Shown one piece after another: positions 1-8,137 of a stretch of DNA of 64,000 nt. The DNA is from Bradyrhizobium sp. JYMT SZCCT0428 (GTDB taxonomy: Bacteria; Pseudomonadota; Alphaproteobacteria; Rhizobiales; Xanthobacteraceae): positions 158,274 to 222,273 of the forward strand of contig NZ_JAFCLS010000008.1 in the NCBI RefSeq assembly GCF_018131075.1. Reading direction: 5' to 3'. The notes beneath the pieces were generated by a model. It had not been told where the DNA came from. It saw only the letters and a list, made by a program, of their open reading frames with translations, and did not search any database. The stretch's first letter is position 1. Each line of letters starts with the position of its first letter. The position numbers and the translations under genes are program-made.

Positions 1-985
1 CCGGCTTCAACCCGCCGGCCTGTACCACCTTGGCCCATTTCACCGTCTCTTCCGCGATCAACCTTCCAAACTCGGCCGGCGTGCCCGGCAGCGGCTCGCC
101 GCCGATCGCGGCGAGGCGGTCTTTCATGCGGCCGTCGGCGATGCCTGCGTTGATCTCCTTGTTGAGCTTGCCGATGATGTCAGCCGGCGTCCTGGCGGGT
201 GCGCACATGCCATACCATTGGCTGGTCTCGTAGCCCGGCACGAAATCGCCGACCGGCGGCAGCTCCGGCGCCACTTCCGCCCGCGCCGCGCTCGTTACCG
301 CCAGCGCGCGCAGTCTGCCGCTGGCGATATAATCCGTCGTGCCCGGCGCGGTGGCGAACAGCACCTGCACCTCGCCGCCCAGGAGATCGGTCAGCGCCGG
401 ACCCTGGCCGCGATAGGGCACATGCACCATGTTGACGCCGGTCATCATCTTGAACAGCTCGCCCGCCATATGCGGCGCGCTGCCATTGCCGGCGGAGGCC
501 ATGTTGACCTTGCCCGGATTGGCCTTGGCATAGGCGATCAATTCAGGAACGGTTTTGACCGGCATCGAGGGATGCACCAGGATGATCATCGGCACGCGGA
601 TGATCCCGGCGACCGGGGCGATGTCGCGGATGAAGTTGAACTTCAGATTATTGTAGAGCGCGGCGTTGACCGCGTTCGGCACGGTGGCGAGCAGCAGCGT
701 GTAGCCGTCGGGCGCGGCGCCGACCACGGCCTCGGTGCCGATATTGCCGCCGGCGCCGGTGCGGTTTTCGACCACGAAGGATTGCCCGAGCCGCTCGTTG
801 AGCCACTGGCCGATCAGCCGCGCCGTGATGTCGACGCCGCCGCCGGCGGCAAAGCCGGCAACGATGCGCACCGGCCGGGACGGGTAATCCTCCGCCGCGG
901 CGGCATGCGGAAACGCCGGCGCGGCGAGGCCGGCGGCCGTGAGCTGCAGGAATTGCCGGCGTTGAATTTGACGGTGAATTGTCAT
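1..985 (-). CDS. Bug/TctC-family periplasmic solute-binding protein (3' end cut by window)
   Basis: Reading the minus strand from ATG at 985 gives an open frame of 328 codons that runs off the window at base 1, probably only one or two residues short of its end (last codons read GLKP). Residues 8-16 (QRRQFLQLT) resemble a twin-arginine signal, followed by an Ala-rich stretch and AAAEDYPSRPVRIV, the usual start of mature Bug proteins. Motifs VVENRTGAGGN, PDGYTLL and HVPYRG are typical of tripartite tricarboxylate transporter receptors. Such proteins bind carboxylates or similar small acids in the periplasm. No membrane partner gene (TctA/TctB) is visible, but the upstream side belongs to another gene and the downstream side is outside the window. 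The substrate cannot be told from sequence. Confidence 0.93.
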   Translation of the reverse strand, partial: MTIHRQIQRRQFLQLTAAGLAAPAFPHAAAAEDYPSRPVRIVAGFAAGGGVDITARLIGQWLNERLGQSFVVENRTGAGGNIGTEAVVGAAPDGYTLLLATVPNAVNAALYNNLKFNFIRDIAPVAGIIRVPMIILVHPSMPVKTVPELIAYAKANPGKVNMASAGNGSAPHMAGELFKMMTGVNMVHVPYRGQGPALTDLLGGEVQVLFATAPGTTDYIASGRLRALAVTSAARAEVAPELPPVGDFVPGYETSQWYGMCAPARTPADIIGKLNKEINAGIADGRMKDRLAAIGGEPLPGTPAEFGRLIAEETVKWAKVVQAGGLKP

Positions 986-1033
986 GGGCGTGCCCCCGGG
1001 AACGCCAATGCTAGCTCAATTCCAGGGGCCGGC

Positions 1034-1321
1034 CTAGTTTTCGCGACCCGAGGTCGCGGACCTTGCGCTTGAGGACTCACGGCTCGAGGACACCAAGGCC
1101 GAGGTGGCGAACTTTTCGGCTTCGGCTTCGCGAAGCTCCTTGCGAATTCTTCTTGCGTCCCGCAGCGTCCGCTGGATGTTCTTGTCGGCAGAGCCGTCAT
1201 CAAAGAACAGCATCGTTTCGCAGCTGATGCACTGCCGGGAATAGCCGCTTTGCAGCCGTCGCGCCTTTTCGCGAAAACACGATTTGCAGCGGTGGCAGCG
1301 GATTTGAACCGAATCGTCCAT
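1034..1321 (-). CDS. Small zinc-ribbon-like hypothetical protein
   Basis: A 95-residue protein begins MDDSVQIRCHRCKSCF. Four cysteines (CHRC near residues 9-12 and CISC near residues 32-35) form a compact CxxC...CxxC pattern like a zinc ribbon, followed by a charged Arg/Glu-rich helix and a Ser-rich tail. I prefer the start at 1321 because AGGGAC lies 8-10 bases upstream and the conserved-looking part begins there; the frame stays open 36 codons further upstream (to 1429). Function unknown. A DNA-binding, RNA-binding or regulatory role would be guesswork. It stands alone, about 50 bases from the solute-binding protein gene on the same strand. Confidence 0.7.
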   Translation of the reverse strand: MDDSVQIRCHRCKSCFREKARRLQSGYSRQCISCETMLFFDDGSADKNIQRTLRDARRIRKELREAEAEKFATSALVSSSRESSSARSATSGREN

Positions 1322-1508
1322 CGTCTGGTCCCTGGGCCGCGGGCCGTTACCCGTCTTGTTTGGAAGGTCGATTACCCTGCAGCTGTACCGGAGCTTCCTT
1401 AAGAGATCGTCCTCGCATCCTGTGGCCATTTAGCTTTCGGCAATGCGATTCCAGGCCAAACCTTAAGCTTATGATTAACCGTCCCGAAATTGCGTCCCGC
1501 CAAACGAA

Positions 1509-1532
1509 AAGGCCCGCTTGAGAGCGGGCCTT
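1509..1532 (-). terminator. Rho-independent terminator of the PRC-barrel gene
   Basis: A perfect 10-bp inverted repeat (AAGGCCCGCT, arms 1509-1518 and 1523-1532) with a 4-base loop is followed on the minus strand by TTTTCGTTTG. It sits 15 bases past the stop codon of the PRC-barrel gene at 1547. Confidence 0.85.
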
Positions 1533-1546
1533 CATTGCATCGGTTG

Positions 1547-1906
1547 CTAGATCGCGATGCCGTAATAGTCGTTGACCGTGCGTACGCGCGCTGGGTCGGA
1601 CCAGTTCCAGGCGTTGTCGTTGCCGTATCGCGGCGCGCCCTTGAGCTGCGTCTCGGTAATGCCGGTGCGATAGCCGCCGAGATTGGTGTCGTATTTCAGC
1701 GACTGCCAGGGCAGCGGATAATGGTCGTCACCGATCCCGAGAAAGCCGCCGAAGCTCAACACGGCATACGAGACCTTGCCGCTCATCTTGTCGATCATGA
1801 CGCGTTCGATCGATCCGATCTTGGTGTCATCGGCGCCGTACACGGCGGTTCCTTCCACCTTGTCGCTGCCGATCAGGGAACCGGTTTCTCTTGCTTCCGT
1901 AACCAT
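1547..1906 (-). CDS. PRC-barrel domain-containing protein
   Basis: The protein has 119 residues with a PRC-barrel fold from about residue 8 to 85: SLIGSDKVEGTAVYG, then KIGSIERVMIDKMSGKVSYAVLSFGGFLGIG, then HYPLPWQSLKYD. This arrangement is typical of single-domain cytoplasmic PRC-barrel proteins that are numerous in Bradyrhizobium and often stress-induced. There is no signal peptide. GGAGGAG lies 5-7 bases before the ATG, and an EcfG-like promoter lies at 1936-1960. A strong terminator follows, so the gene is probably monocistronic. Molecular role unknown. Confidence 0.92.
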   Translation of the reverse strand: MVTEARETGSLIGSDKVEGTAVYGADDTKIGSIERVMIDKMSGKVSYAVLSFGGFLGIGDDHYPLPWQSLKYDTNLGGYRTGITETQLKGAPRYGNDNAWNWSDPARVRTVNDYYGIAI

Positions 1907-1935
1907 GGTTGCTCCTCCATTGTTCGAGAACGAGC

Positions 1936-1960
1936 AACCGGCGGAATCACGAATTGTTCC
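1936..1960 (-). promoter_or_regulatory. Candidate EcfG (general stress response) promoter
   Basis: On the minus strand GGAAC (1960-1956) is followed after 16 bases by GGTT (1939-1936), equivalent to GGAAC-N17-GTT. The alphaproteobacterial EcfG consensus is GGAAC-N16/17-CGTT. The motif ends 30 bases before the PRC-barrel start codon, a fitting distance for a promoter. Confidence 0.6.
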
Positions 1961-1987
1961 TGCGAGGATTCGACGCGCCGGGGTGGC

Positions 1988-2020
1988 TCGTCATGGCCGG
2001 GACAAGCCCGGCCATGACGA
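1988..2020. repeat. REP-like palindrome (CGTCATGGCCGGG type)
   Basis: Perfect 14-bp arms (TCGTCATGGCCGGG at 1988-2001; its complement at 2007-2020) surround a 5-base loop. The element lies between the PRC-barrel and VOC genes. Related half-copies occur at 7321-7335 and 7496-7514. Sequences of this type are common intergenic palindromes in Bradyrhizobium. Confidence 0.8.
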
Positions 2021-2027
2021 AATCTTT

Positions 2028-2405
2028 TCACGCCACGCGGTGCAGCGCGCAGAGCTTGTTGCCGTCAGGATCGCGCAAATAGGCGATGTAGAGTTTCACC
2101 CCGCTGCCTTCGCGGATGCCGGGCGGATCCTCGCAGGTCTTGCCGCCATGGGCGAGGCCGGCCGCATGGAACGCGTCGGCCTGTTCGGGGGAATTGGCGG
2201 TAAAGCCGATGGTGCCGCCATTGGCGTAGCATGCTTCCTTGCCATCGATCGGCTTCGACACCGAGAAGGTGCCGGTTTTGCTGCGGTAGAAGATGCGGTG
2301 GCGGTCGACCCGCCCGGGCGGAATGTCGAGCGTGCCCAGCAAGGCGTCATAAAACACCTTGGCCTTCTCCAGATCATTGGTCCCGATCATGACGTGCGAA
2401 AACAT
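2028..2405 (-). CDS. VOC (glyoxalase/bleomycin-resistance fold) family protein
   Basis: The 125-residue single-domain protein begins MFSHVMIGTNDLEKAKVFYDALLG, the standard first beta-alpha-beta unit of the vicinal oxygen chelate fold. It ends with YIAYLRDPDGNKLCALHR, the second metal-binding-type half. His4 and the distal region could supply metal ligands, but no conserved Glu is obvious at the usual last position. Members of this group are cytoplasmic and include lyases, dioxygenases and resistance proteins; the substrate is unknown here. GGGGAGAAAG lies just upstream of the start. Confidence 0.9.
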   Translation of the reverse strand: MFSHVMIGTNDLEKAKVFYDALLGTLDIPPGRVDRHRIFYRSKTGTFSVSKPIDGKEACYANGGTIGFTANSPEQADAFHAAGLAHGGKTCEDPPGIREGSGVKLYIAYLRDPDGNKLCALHRVA

Positions 2406-2556
2406 GTTGTCTTTCTCCCCAAAGTTGCGCCGAGCGATCGGCGACGTTTTGTCCTGTTTTTTGCGAGGTCGAACGTAACAGCGCAGGCGGGAATAGGGAA
2501 GTGATTGACGTCGGGCTCATCGGGCGGCGTGAGGTGAGGCTGCGTTCGGCCGTTGC

Positions 2557-2943
2557 CTACGCTGTAGCCGACCCGGCATTCAGCAGCTGGGAAACCGCCG
2601 TGACGAGTTGCGCCGGCGCGAACGGCTTCTGCAACAGCACACTGTTGGGCACGCCCCGCGATGACCATTCATCCGCGGCCAGGCCCGTGATGTAGATGAC
2701 CGGACAATACGGGTCGATCTCCCTGACCTGTCGCGCCACGTCCCAGCCGCTCATCGTGCCCTTCAGGCTGACATCGGTGACGAGCGCCCGGTAGTTCTTG
2801 ACCCGGCCCCTGACCAGGGTCAGCGCCTCTTCGCCCGAGGACAGAATGTCGGTTTGAAAACCGCCGTCGATCAGCGCTGCTTCGACGATGCCCTGCAACG
2901 GGTACTCGTCTTCGACGACGAGAATGAGGGGAGATTCCGACAA
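2557..2943 (-). CDS. Stand-alone CheY-like response regulator receiver protein
   Basis: The 128-residue protein is a single receiver domain. The acidic pocket is E11/D12 in VVEDEYPLQ, the phosphoacceptor is D57 (ALVTDVSL), the switch Thr is T86 (YITG) and the conserved Lys is K106 (QKPF). There is no output domain. No histidine kinase lies next to it, so the partner is elsewhere. Receivers of this FixJ-like/CpdR-like single-domain kind are frequent in Bradyrhizobium. The upstream 270 bases hold no gene. Confidence 0.93.
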   Translation of the reverse strand: MSESPLILVVEDEYPLQGIVEAALIDGGFQTDILSSGEEALTLVRGRVKNYRALVTDVSLKGTMSGWDVARQVREIDPYCPVIYITGLAADEWSSRGVPNSVLLQKPFAPAQLVTAVSQLLNAGSATA

Positions 2944-3214
2944 CGCTAACCTCTGGCTTGGTCGATCGTACTGGGTGACATGCGGGGCGCGCGGGCTCCT
3001 GCGCGCCGTTCAACCAACCGAAATCCTGTTCAGGCCAGAACGTTGGCAAGATGATGACCGCTGCCGGGAACCGGCCGTGAGGCTCTCGTTCATGAAATCG
3101 TGAACGATGACGGCGTTCCAACGCATGTCTGTTTTTGCGCGATTTACGCCATTTCGGCGCGGCCATGCGCGCAGTAGCTTGCGCGCCAGATCGCAATGGA
3201 AGTCAGAGCCAAGC

Positions 3215-4413
3215 ATGAACTGGCGACTTGTAAAATGGATCGGCCTCGGCGCCCCGGCGCTGTTCGCAATCATCTTCGCGGGCTGGATTATCACGCTGCC
3301 TCCGGCGCCTTCGTTTGCGACCGCGCCGCCGATCGCGAAAGAGGAGGCCGAGGCCACCATTGCCGCGCTGAAGCCGCCGAAACGCCAGCGTCCGCTGATC
3401 GCGATCATCGGCATCAATGACGCCACCGAGACCACGGACTATCTGATGCCCTATGGCATCCTGCGGCGCGCCGATGTCGCCGATGTGGTGACGCTGGCAA
3501 CCAATCCGGGTCCGATGTCGCTATTCCCGGTGCTGAAGGTGGAGCCGCAGGCGACCACCGCTGATTTCGACGCGCAGCATCCTGATGGAGCCGATTATGT
3601 CATCGTCCCCGCCATGAGCCGCGACGACGATCCATCTGCGCTGCAATGGATCCGGAGCCAGGCTGCCAAGGGCGCGATCGTCATCGGCGTTTGTGCCGGA
3701 GCAAAAGTCGTCGGCGACGCCGGATTGCTCCACGGCAAGCGGCGACAACGCACTGGTATTCGCTGAAGGAATTGCAGGGCAAGCATCCGTCGATCCGCTA
3801 TGTCGCGAACCGGCGGCTGGTGGTCGACGGCGCCGTTGCGACGACGACGGGAATATCAGCCTCGATGCCGATGTCGCTGACCCTGATCGAGGCCATCGCC
3901 GGCCGCGCCAGGGCCGAAGCCGTCGGCCGCGACATCGGCCTTGCCGACTGGGACGCGCGTCATGACAGCAGCGCTTTTCAGTTCACGCGCCCGTTCGCGC
4001 TGACGGCGATGCGCAACGTCATCGCCTTCTGGAATCGCGAGCAGCTCGGCATCGAGCTTTCGCCCGGCATGGACGAGGTGTCGCTGGCCCTCGTCGCGGA
4101 CGCCTGGTCGCGCACCTACCGCTCACGCGCAATAACGTTTGCCGCTACCGCGGGCGCGCTATCGACCCGCAACGGCATTCGCATCGTTCCCGAAGAAGTC
4201 GCGGCCGACTGGCCGGCCGAGCGGCGGCTGCCCGCGATCGGCGTTACGCCGCCGGCCAAGGCGTTGGACCAGACGCTGGCCGCAATCGAGGAGCGCTACG
4301 GCATGGCGACCTCCGACTTTGTCGCGATGCAGCTGGAATATCCGAGGCATGGTGCGCGCATTGAGAAGCGCACAGCGGTCGCGTCGCCTTGGTGGCAGAA
4401 GTCTTTACCTTAA
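3215..4413 (+). pseudogene. DJ-1/PfpI family membrane-anchored protein, broken by a one-base deletion
   Basis: The reading frame from ATG 3215 encodes MNWRLVKWIG, one membrane helix, and a class I glutamine amidotransferase-like (DJ-1/PfpI) domain with nucleophile elbow IGVCAGA. It runs into a stop at 3764-3766 after GLLHGK. Coding continues without gap in another frame (ATTHWYSLKELQGKHPSIRYVANRRL onward) to the stop at 4411-4413. The break lies at 3740-3744, where one base is missing. Adding one base gives exactly 400 codons including stop, so a single deletion or a sequencing error explains it. The C-terminal half (about 220 residues) resembles GlxA-type proteins lacking a clear AraC helix-turn-helix. 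An intact copy would be a periplasm-facing or membrane-attached DJ-1 protein of unknown substrate. Confidence 0.8.
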
Positions 4414-4495
4414 GGGCGAGAAGATTCGACTTGCATCCGCCGATGAGGCAATCTGCGCGGCGTATTTTTAGGATTTGCGCACCAACGGAGCTTCC

Positions 4496-4918
4496 ATGAG
4501 CGCTATCAATCGCATTCCTTGCGGACTATCGGCCGTTGCAGCTTGCTTCTTCACCTTCGCCGCGCCGGCCGGCGCACAACCATTGGCGACCAACGGGATC
4601 GGCGTCGCGTCCTGTGAAAAGCTGGCCAAGGACATGAAGCCGGAAGAGGGCTTCAACAACGTGACCAACTCCCTGATATTTTATTGGGTCCAGGGCTATA
4701 TGAGCGCCGCCAACATCGCGTTGCTGGAGGGCGACAGCCAGTATGTCGACCTCTATTTGATGAACGAAAAAAAGATCCTCCCGCTGATCTACGAATTCTG
4801 CCAGAAGAACCCGGGCAAGAAGCCGATCAGCGTCATCGATCAACTGATCGAGGATGCCGACAAGGTCGAAGGCAAGTGGAAGAGCGGCACCGTCCCCTGG
4901 GCCGCGGACGACGATTAG
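4496..4918 (+). CDS. Small secreted protein, HdeA/Rap1a-like
   Basis: The 140-residue protein has a classical signal peptide (hydrophobic AVAACFFTFAAPAGAQP, likely cleaved near residue 28). The mature part has two cysteines, one in SCEKLAKD and one in YEFCQKNPG, with a central QGYMSAAN segment. This two-Cys helical layout with G-Y in the middle and C-x2-NP near the end resembles HdeA/Rap1a-type periplasmic proteins. The family call is tentative. The start is supported by ACGGAG 6 bases upstream. It converges with the next gene, and 11 bases separate the stops. Confidence 0.8.
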   Translation: MSAINRIPCGLSAVAACFFTFAAPAGAQPLATNGIGVASCEKLAKDMKPEEGFNNVTNSLIFYWVQGYMSAANIALLEGDSQYVDLYLMNEKKILPLIYEFCQKNPGKKPISVIDQLIEDADKVEGKWKSGTVPWAADDD

Positions 4919-4929
4919 AGTTCGTCCGC

Positions 4930-5223
4930 CTAGGAGGGACGTATTGCTTCCGGCTTGTTGATTTGCGCCGCGAGGAGCGGCTGCAGCCGTAACGCGTTGG
5001 CAGCCACATGCTTGCGATACATGTCGATAACCTCCGCGGAGCTTCCTCCAGCCAAAAGAACGGACCCCGCCTGAAACAAGGCATCGACCTTCTCTTGGAC
5101 CATCAGATGACTTTCGGCCGCCCCTTCGGCCCCGCCCTGGGCTATCTTCCACAATCTCCTGTCGATAACGGTGCCTGCTTCAACGGCAAGCATCATGGCG
5201 GAATACCAGGGGAAGAAAAACAT
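4930..5223 (-). CDS. Conserved hypothetical protein (phasin-like helical)
   Basis: The 97-residue protein starts MFFFPWYSAMMLAVEAGTVIDRRL and is predicted to be all helical, with KVDALFQAGS and AEVIDMYRKHVAAN. I recognise the layout as a small Bradyrhizobium conserved protein family: Phe/Trp-rich start, VID-R-L, then an E-K-D-A repeat and VIDMYRK-VAAN-RL. Its function is not known to me. Amphipathic helices of this sort resemble phasins, but no phasin motif is certain. No signal peptide is evident. Confidence 0.75.
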   Translation of the reverse strand: MFFFPWYSAMMLAVEAGTVIDRRLWKIAQGGAEGAAESHLMVQEKVDALFQAGSVLLAGGSSAEVIDMYRKHVAANALRLQPLLAAQINKPEAIRPS

Positions 5224-5306
5224 GTCCGTTAAAGGCCTGTATGTTCGACCGCGAACTGCGTCGATGACTGATCTCTCATCGCTGAGTGCCGATGCTCGGC
5301 AAAGAA

Positions 5307-5328
5307 GCGGCCCGCCGGGGCGGGCCGC
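5307..5328 (-). terminator. Rho-independent terminator after the DUF1269-like gene
   Basis: Arms GCGGCCCG (5307-5314) and CGGGCCGC (5321-5328) with a 6-base loop, followed on the minus strand by TTCTTTG. It lies 14 bases past the stop at 5342. Confidence 0.75.
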
Positions 5329-5341
5329 CTTGATGCTTTGC

Positions 5342-5962
5342 TTAGCGAAGTCCGCCGCCGTACAGCTGCCGTTCCTTGCGGACTTCCTCGGCGCCGTAGG
5401 GCTTGCTGGCGGGATCGAACGACTTCCACCCGGTCTTCTGCCAGGCGGCGCTGCGGTCGCTCAGGTTGACGGCCGACTCGTTCAATGCCGCCTCAAAGCG
5501 GGAACGATCCGCATCCGCTACGCGTGCTGACACCAGCGTGCCGCCTCGGCGAATGCCCTCGGCGTAGGAGTGAGCATCGGCTTCCGAAACGCCGGCTTGC
5601 GTGAGCGCGCCGACGATACCGCCGGTGGCGGCACCTGCGGCCGCGCCAACCGCCGTGGCGGCCAGCCAGCCGGCCGCAACAACGGGCCCCAGTCCGGGGA
5701 TCGCCAGCAAGCCTAGTCCGGCCAGAAGGCCGGCTGCGCCACCGACGCCGGCGCCGATGCCGGCACCCGTGCCGGCACCTTCGGCGCGGTCGTCGGTGCC
5801 GTCGCGGTCGCGATCCACCTTCTTGTCGGTGTTGAACCAGCCGTCGGAATTATTGGCGACCAGGCTGATGTCCGAGTGCGGTACGCCGGCGGTTTCGAGG
5901 CGCTGCACGGCTTGCCGAGCGTCAGTGTGATTGTCGTAAAGGCGAGAGATTGTGACGGTCAT
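5342..5962 (-). CDS. General-stress-type membrane-associated protein (YflT/DUF1269-like)
   Basis: The 206-residue protein begins MTVTISRLYDNHTDARQAVQ, the YflT/DUF1269 N-terminal domain seen in general stress proteins. A Gly/Ala-rich segment of about 65 residues (GAGTGAGIGAGVGGAAGLLAG through AAGAATGGIVGAL) follows and could form a glycine-zipper membrane hairpin. The C-terminal part carries SYAEGIRRGGTLVSARV, a repeat-like motif of the family. The start is set at 5962, preceded by AAGGAAAAATAAA; the frame is open upstream through the PepSY-like gene. The gap to the upstream gene is 11 bases, so the two are an operon. Role in stress is family inference. Confidence 0.88.
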   Translation of the reverse strand: MTVTISRLYDNHTDARQAVQRLETAGVPHSDISLVANNSDGWFNTDKKVDRDRDGTDDRAEGAGTGAGIGAGVGGAAGLLAGLGLLAIPGLGPVVAAGWLAATAVGAAAGAATGGIVGALTQAGVSEADAHSYAEGIRRGGTLVSARVADADRSRFEAALNESAVNLSDRSAAWQKTGWKSFDPASKPYGAEEVRKERQLYGGGLR

Positions 5963-5973
5963 TTTATTTTTCC

Positions 5974-6291
5974 TTACTTGGCAGTATTGACGTTGCCTTG
6001 AAAATCGACGCTCACCGCAGCAGCGGACCCGCTCTTGCTGGCCTTGCCGCGCCACACACCATTGTCGTCCTTCTTCAGTTCGGTGACGTTGGTGTAGCCG
6101 GCATCCTCGATTTTCGACTTGGCTTGTCCTTCGGTGAAACTGTTGCGACCCGCGACAGGAGCGTTGGAGTTGTTTTGTCCGGCGCTGTTGACCGCGTTGT
6201 TGTTTGGTCCGGACTGCGCCGGCGGATTTTGCGCGGAGGCCGTGGTGGCCGCCAACAATCCGATACAAACGAAAAGAACTGAGCGTTTCAT
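5974..6291 (-). CDS. Secreted PepSY-like small protein
   Basis: The 105-residue protein has a signal peptide (MKRSVLFVCIGLLAATTASAQ) and an Asn/Gln-rich linker. A PepSY-like domain follows: FTEGQAKSKIEDAGYTNVTELKKDDNGVWRGKAS, then a VSVDFQGNV strand. PepSY modules are small periplasmic binding or inhibitory domains. It is the first gene of a two-gene unit with the DUF1269-like gene. The region upstream carries a good GGAAC box. Periplasmic location is likely; partner unknown. Confidence 0.87.
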   Translation of the reverse strand: MKRSVLFVCIGLLAATTASAQNPPAQSGPNNNAVNSAGQNNSNAPVAGRNSFTEGQAKSKIEDAGYTNVTELKKDDNGVWRGKASKSGSAAAVSVDFQGNVNTAK

Positions 6292-6321
6292 AATTTTCTC
6301 CAGAGTTTCAGGAGCGGGCCT

Positions 6322-6346
6322 AATCTCCCGTTGTGTCTTTGGTTCC
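6322..6346 (-). promoter_or_regulatory. Weak candidate EcfG promoter for the PepSY/DUF1269 unit
   Basis: Minus-strand GGAAC (6346-6342), then 16 bases, then GATT (6325-6322). The -35 matches the EcfG consensus perfectly, while the -10 matches CGTT only in its last two bases. Spacing to the start codon (about 30 bases) is suitable. Confidence 0.35.
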
Positions 6347-6492
6347 TCGCATTGCGACGTTAAGCATCTTTGTCCGGCGCCACGTGACCGGTGGGTATGA
6401 TCGTTGGCGGGCTGTCGTGACGGTCAGTGCCGCCACTGTGCGAATGGACAAATCCTCTCAGACGAAAATCGAAGCCATCTGACGGCTTGCAT

Positions 6493-6517
6493 GGAACCCG
6501 GCGGGAACTGGCACGTT
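6493..6517 (+). promoter_or_regulatory. Candidate EcfG promoter for the YidB-GlsB unit
   Basis: GGAAC (6493-6497), a 16-base spacer and CGTT (6514-6517) match the alphaproteobacterial general stress sigma factor consensus exactly. The motif ends 40 bases before the YidB start codon. Confidence 0.7.
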
Positions 6518-6557
6518 ACAGGCGCGGTGATTCAGTGATTCAAACAAGGAGACGCAC

Positions 6558-7013
6558 ATGTCCCGCGGGATGCCATCGATGACGGCGCTATTGGGCTTGC
6601 TCGCTCTGGCGGGCTACCAGAACAGGGACAAGATCGCCGAGATGCTGAAAGGCGCGACCGGCAATACGCAGCCGGGCGCCGGCGGCCAGCAAAATCCTTT
6701 GGGTGGCCTACTCGGCAATCTCGGCGGAGCGCTCGGCGGCGGCGGTGTCGGCGGACTGCTTGGCGGCGGGCTTGGCGAGTTGCTCGAACGCTTCAAGGAG
6801 AACGGCCAGGGAGATGCCGCCGAGTCCTGGGTCGGCAAGGGACCGAACAAGGAGCTTCCTGCCCCGCAACTGAAACAGGCTATCGGCGCGGATGTGCTGG
6901 CCGCACTCGAACAGCAAACCGGCCTGTCGCAGGAAGAACTGCTGGCAAGGCTGTCGCGAGAACTGCCAAACGCCGTTGATCAATATACGCCCGACGGGCG
7001 CCTTCCGAGCTGA
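6558..7013 (+). CDS. YidB family (DUF937) protein
   Basis: The 151-residue protein begins with a hydrophobic segment ([19 protein letters not shown]). A Gly-rich low-complexity stretch ([23 protein letters not shown]) follows, then the diagnostic YidB tail: [23 protein letters not shown], then the helix [24 protein letters not shown] ending in [11 protein letters not shown]. The biochemical role of YidB is unknown. AAGGAGA lies 7-10 bases upstream of the ATG. It lies 24 bases before the GlsB-like gene on the same strand. Confidence 0.93.
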   Translation: MSRGMPSMTALLGLLALAGYQNRDKIAEMLKGATGNTQPGAGGQQNPLGGLLGNLGGALGGGGVGGLLGGGLGELLERFKENGQGDAAESWVGKGPNKELPAPQLKQAIGADVLAALEQQTGLSQEELLARLSRELPNAVDQYTPDGRLPS

Positions 7014-7037
7014 CGCTCACAACCCGAGGATTTTGAT

Positions 7038-7298
7038 ATGGGCATTATCTGGACGATCATTATTGGTTTCGTGGCCGGCGTGATAGCGAAGTTCATCATG
7101 CCCGGAGACAACGAGCCCTCGGGGTTCATCCTCACGACGATCCTCGGCATCGTCGGGGCGTTCGTTGCGTCGTTTCTCGGCCAGGCACTGGGCTGGTATC
7201 GGCCCGGCGAGGGTGCCGGCCTGATCGGCGCGGTCGTGGGTGCCATCGTGGTGCTGCTTGTCTACAGCATGGTTGCAGGTCGCCGCCGCGCCGTCTGA
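7038..7298 (+). CDS. GlsB/YeaQ/YmgE family stress-response membrane protein
   Basis: The 86-residue protein has three predicted membrane helices: IIWTIIIGFVAGVIAKFIMPG, FILTTILGIVGAFVASFLGQ, and LIGAVVGAIVVLLVYSMVAG. The GxxAKxxMPG and LGIVGA motifs define the transglycosylase-associated-protein (YeaQ) family. These are stress-induced inner-membrane proteins of unknown mechanism. It shares the transcript of the YidB gene. Confidence 0.93.
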   Translation: MGIIWTIIIGFVAGVIAKFIMPGDNEPSGFILTTILGIVGAFVASFLGQALGWYRPGEGAGLIGAVVGAIVVLLVYSMVAGRRRAV

Positions 7299-7320
7299 GC
7301 GGCGCACGGTCATCACCTTT

Positions 7321-7514
7321 CTCGTCATGGCCGGGCATAGCCGTCTGTAGGACGGCGTCGCTACCGCTCGCCTATGTCCAAGCCATCCACGTCTTTCTTG
7401 CTAACGGGAGCCAAGACGTGGATGCCCGGCACCCGTCTCCGCCAAGGCTTCGACGAGGCCACGAGTCGCAGGCCCGCCGAAGCTTTAGCGAAGGCGGCAA
7501 GGCCGGGCATGACG
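7321..7514. repeat. Nested intergenic palindrome block (CGTCATGGCCGGG family)
   Basis: The block starts with CGTCATGGCCGGGCA (7323 on) and ends with a related element in opposite orientation (GCCGGGCATGACGG). Inside is a perfect 11-bp inverted repeat, ATCCACGTCTT (7385-7395) with its complement at 7413-7423. It begins about 22 bases after the GlsB stop and could fold as a long hairpin in the mRNA. Confidence 0.7.
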
Positions 7515-7614
7515 GTGTTCGGTAAGCGGCGCTATTTCCTTGGAAGCATCAGCTGACTGCGGCAATCTGGCGCGACGGGCAAATCACTTCTGATATTCAA
7601 AAATCATGTCAAGT

Positions 7615-8040
7615 CCTAAAATTTCCGAAAATCAAAATATTTCTCTTTCCATCCGACCCAAATCACCGGCACATTCTCGCCCATCCCGTCCCACTCAGAG
7701 GGGCGTTGGCCATCGTCACAACGAGGGGCGGGTCGCGGTGGACGCTGACGTTGCGATTGACGGTCGCGGCCGATGCGTACGGCAAAAGCGTGTGGTCCTG
7801 ACGCCCGTAACGGCGCCAAGTCTTTCGGGAGCTAACGCTTCCGAGGGGCGACGGTGGCAATAGAGGCCGTCTCACCGGGGAGAGCGCGTCATAAGCCGTA
7901 AAGCCATTGCGCAGGGAATGTCGGATGCTCTCCGCTGCCCTGTATGCTCATGTGCAGCATTCTTATGCACAATCGCACATGAGACCGCGGGTGCAGCGCG
8001 CATCCGGCATTCCCTGCGCCCTCTGATTTCATGAGGGTAA
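7615..8040 (-). repeat. Degenerate dispersed repeat of Bradyrhizobiaceae, often misannotated as short proteins
   Basis: The minus strand of this stretch translates, with frame changes, into peptide fragments such as SEGAGNAGCALHPRSHVR (about 8035-7980), NGL/WLYGL and RASGPHAFAVRIGRDRQ, ending in EKYFDFRKF. I recall this string of fragments as a recurrent intergenic element in Bradyrhizobium and relatives that shows up in databases as small hypothetical proteins. The frames are interrupted, have no ribosome sites and disagree on start positions, so I treat it as non-coding repeat. Recognition is from memory, not from a search. Confidence 0.55.
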
Positions 8041-8137
8041 GGAAGTTACTTGCAAAGCTCGGGCGCAATGCGTCGCGAGAATGCGTAAGTGTGTTTGGAT
8101 GATGGTAGAGGCACGGTCGCGCCACACGAATGGTCGG

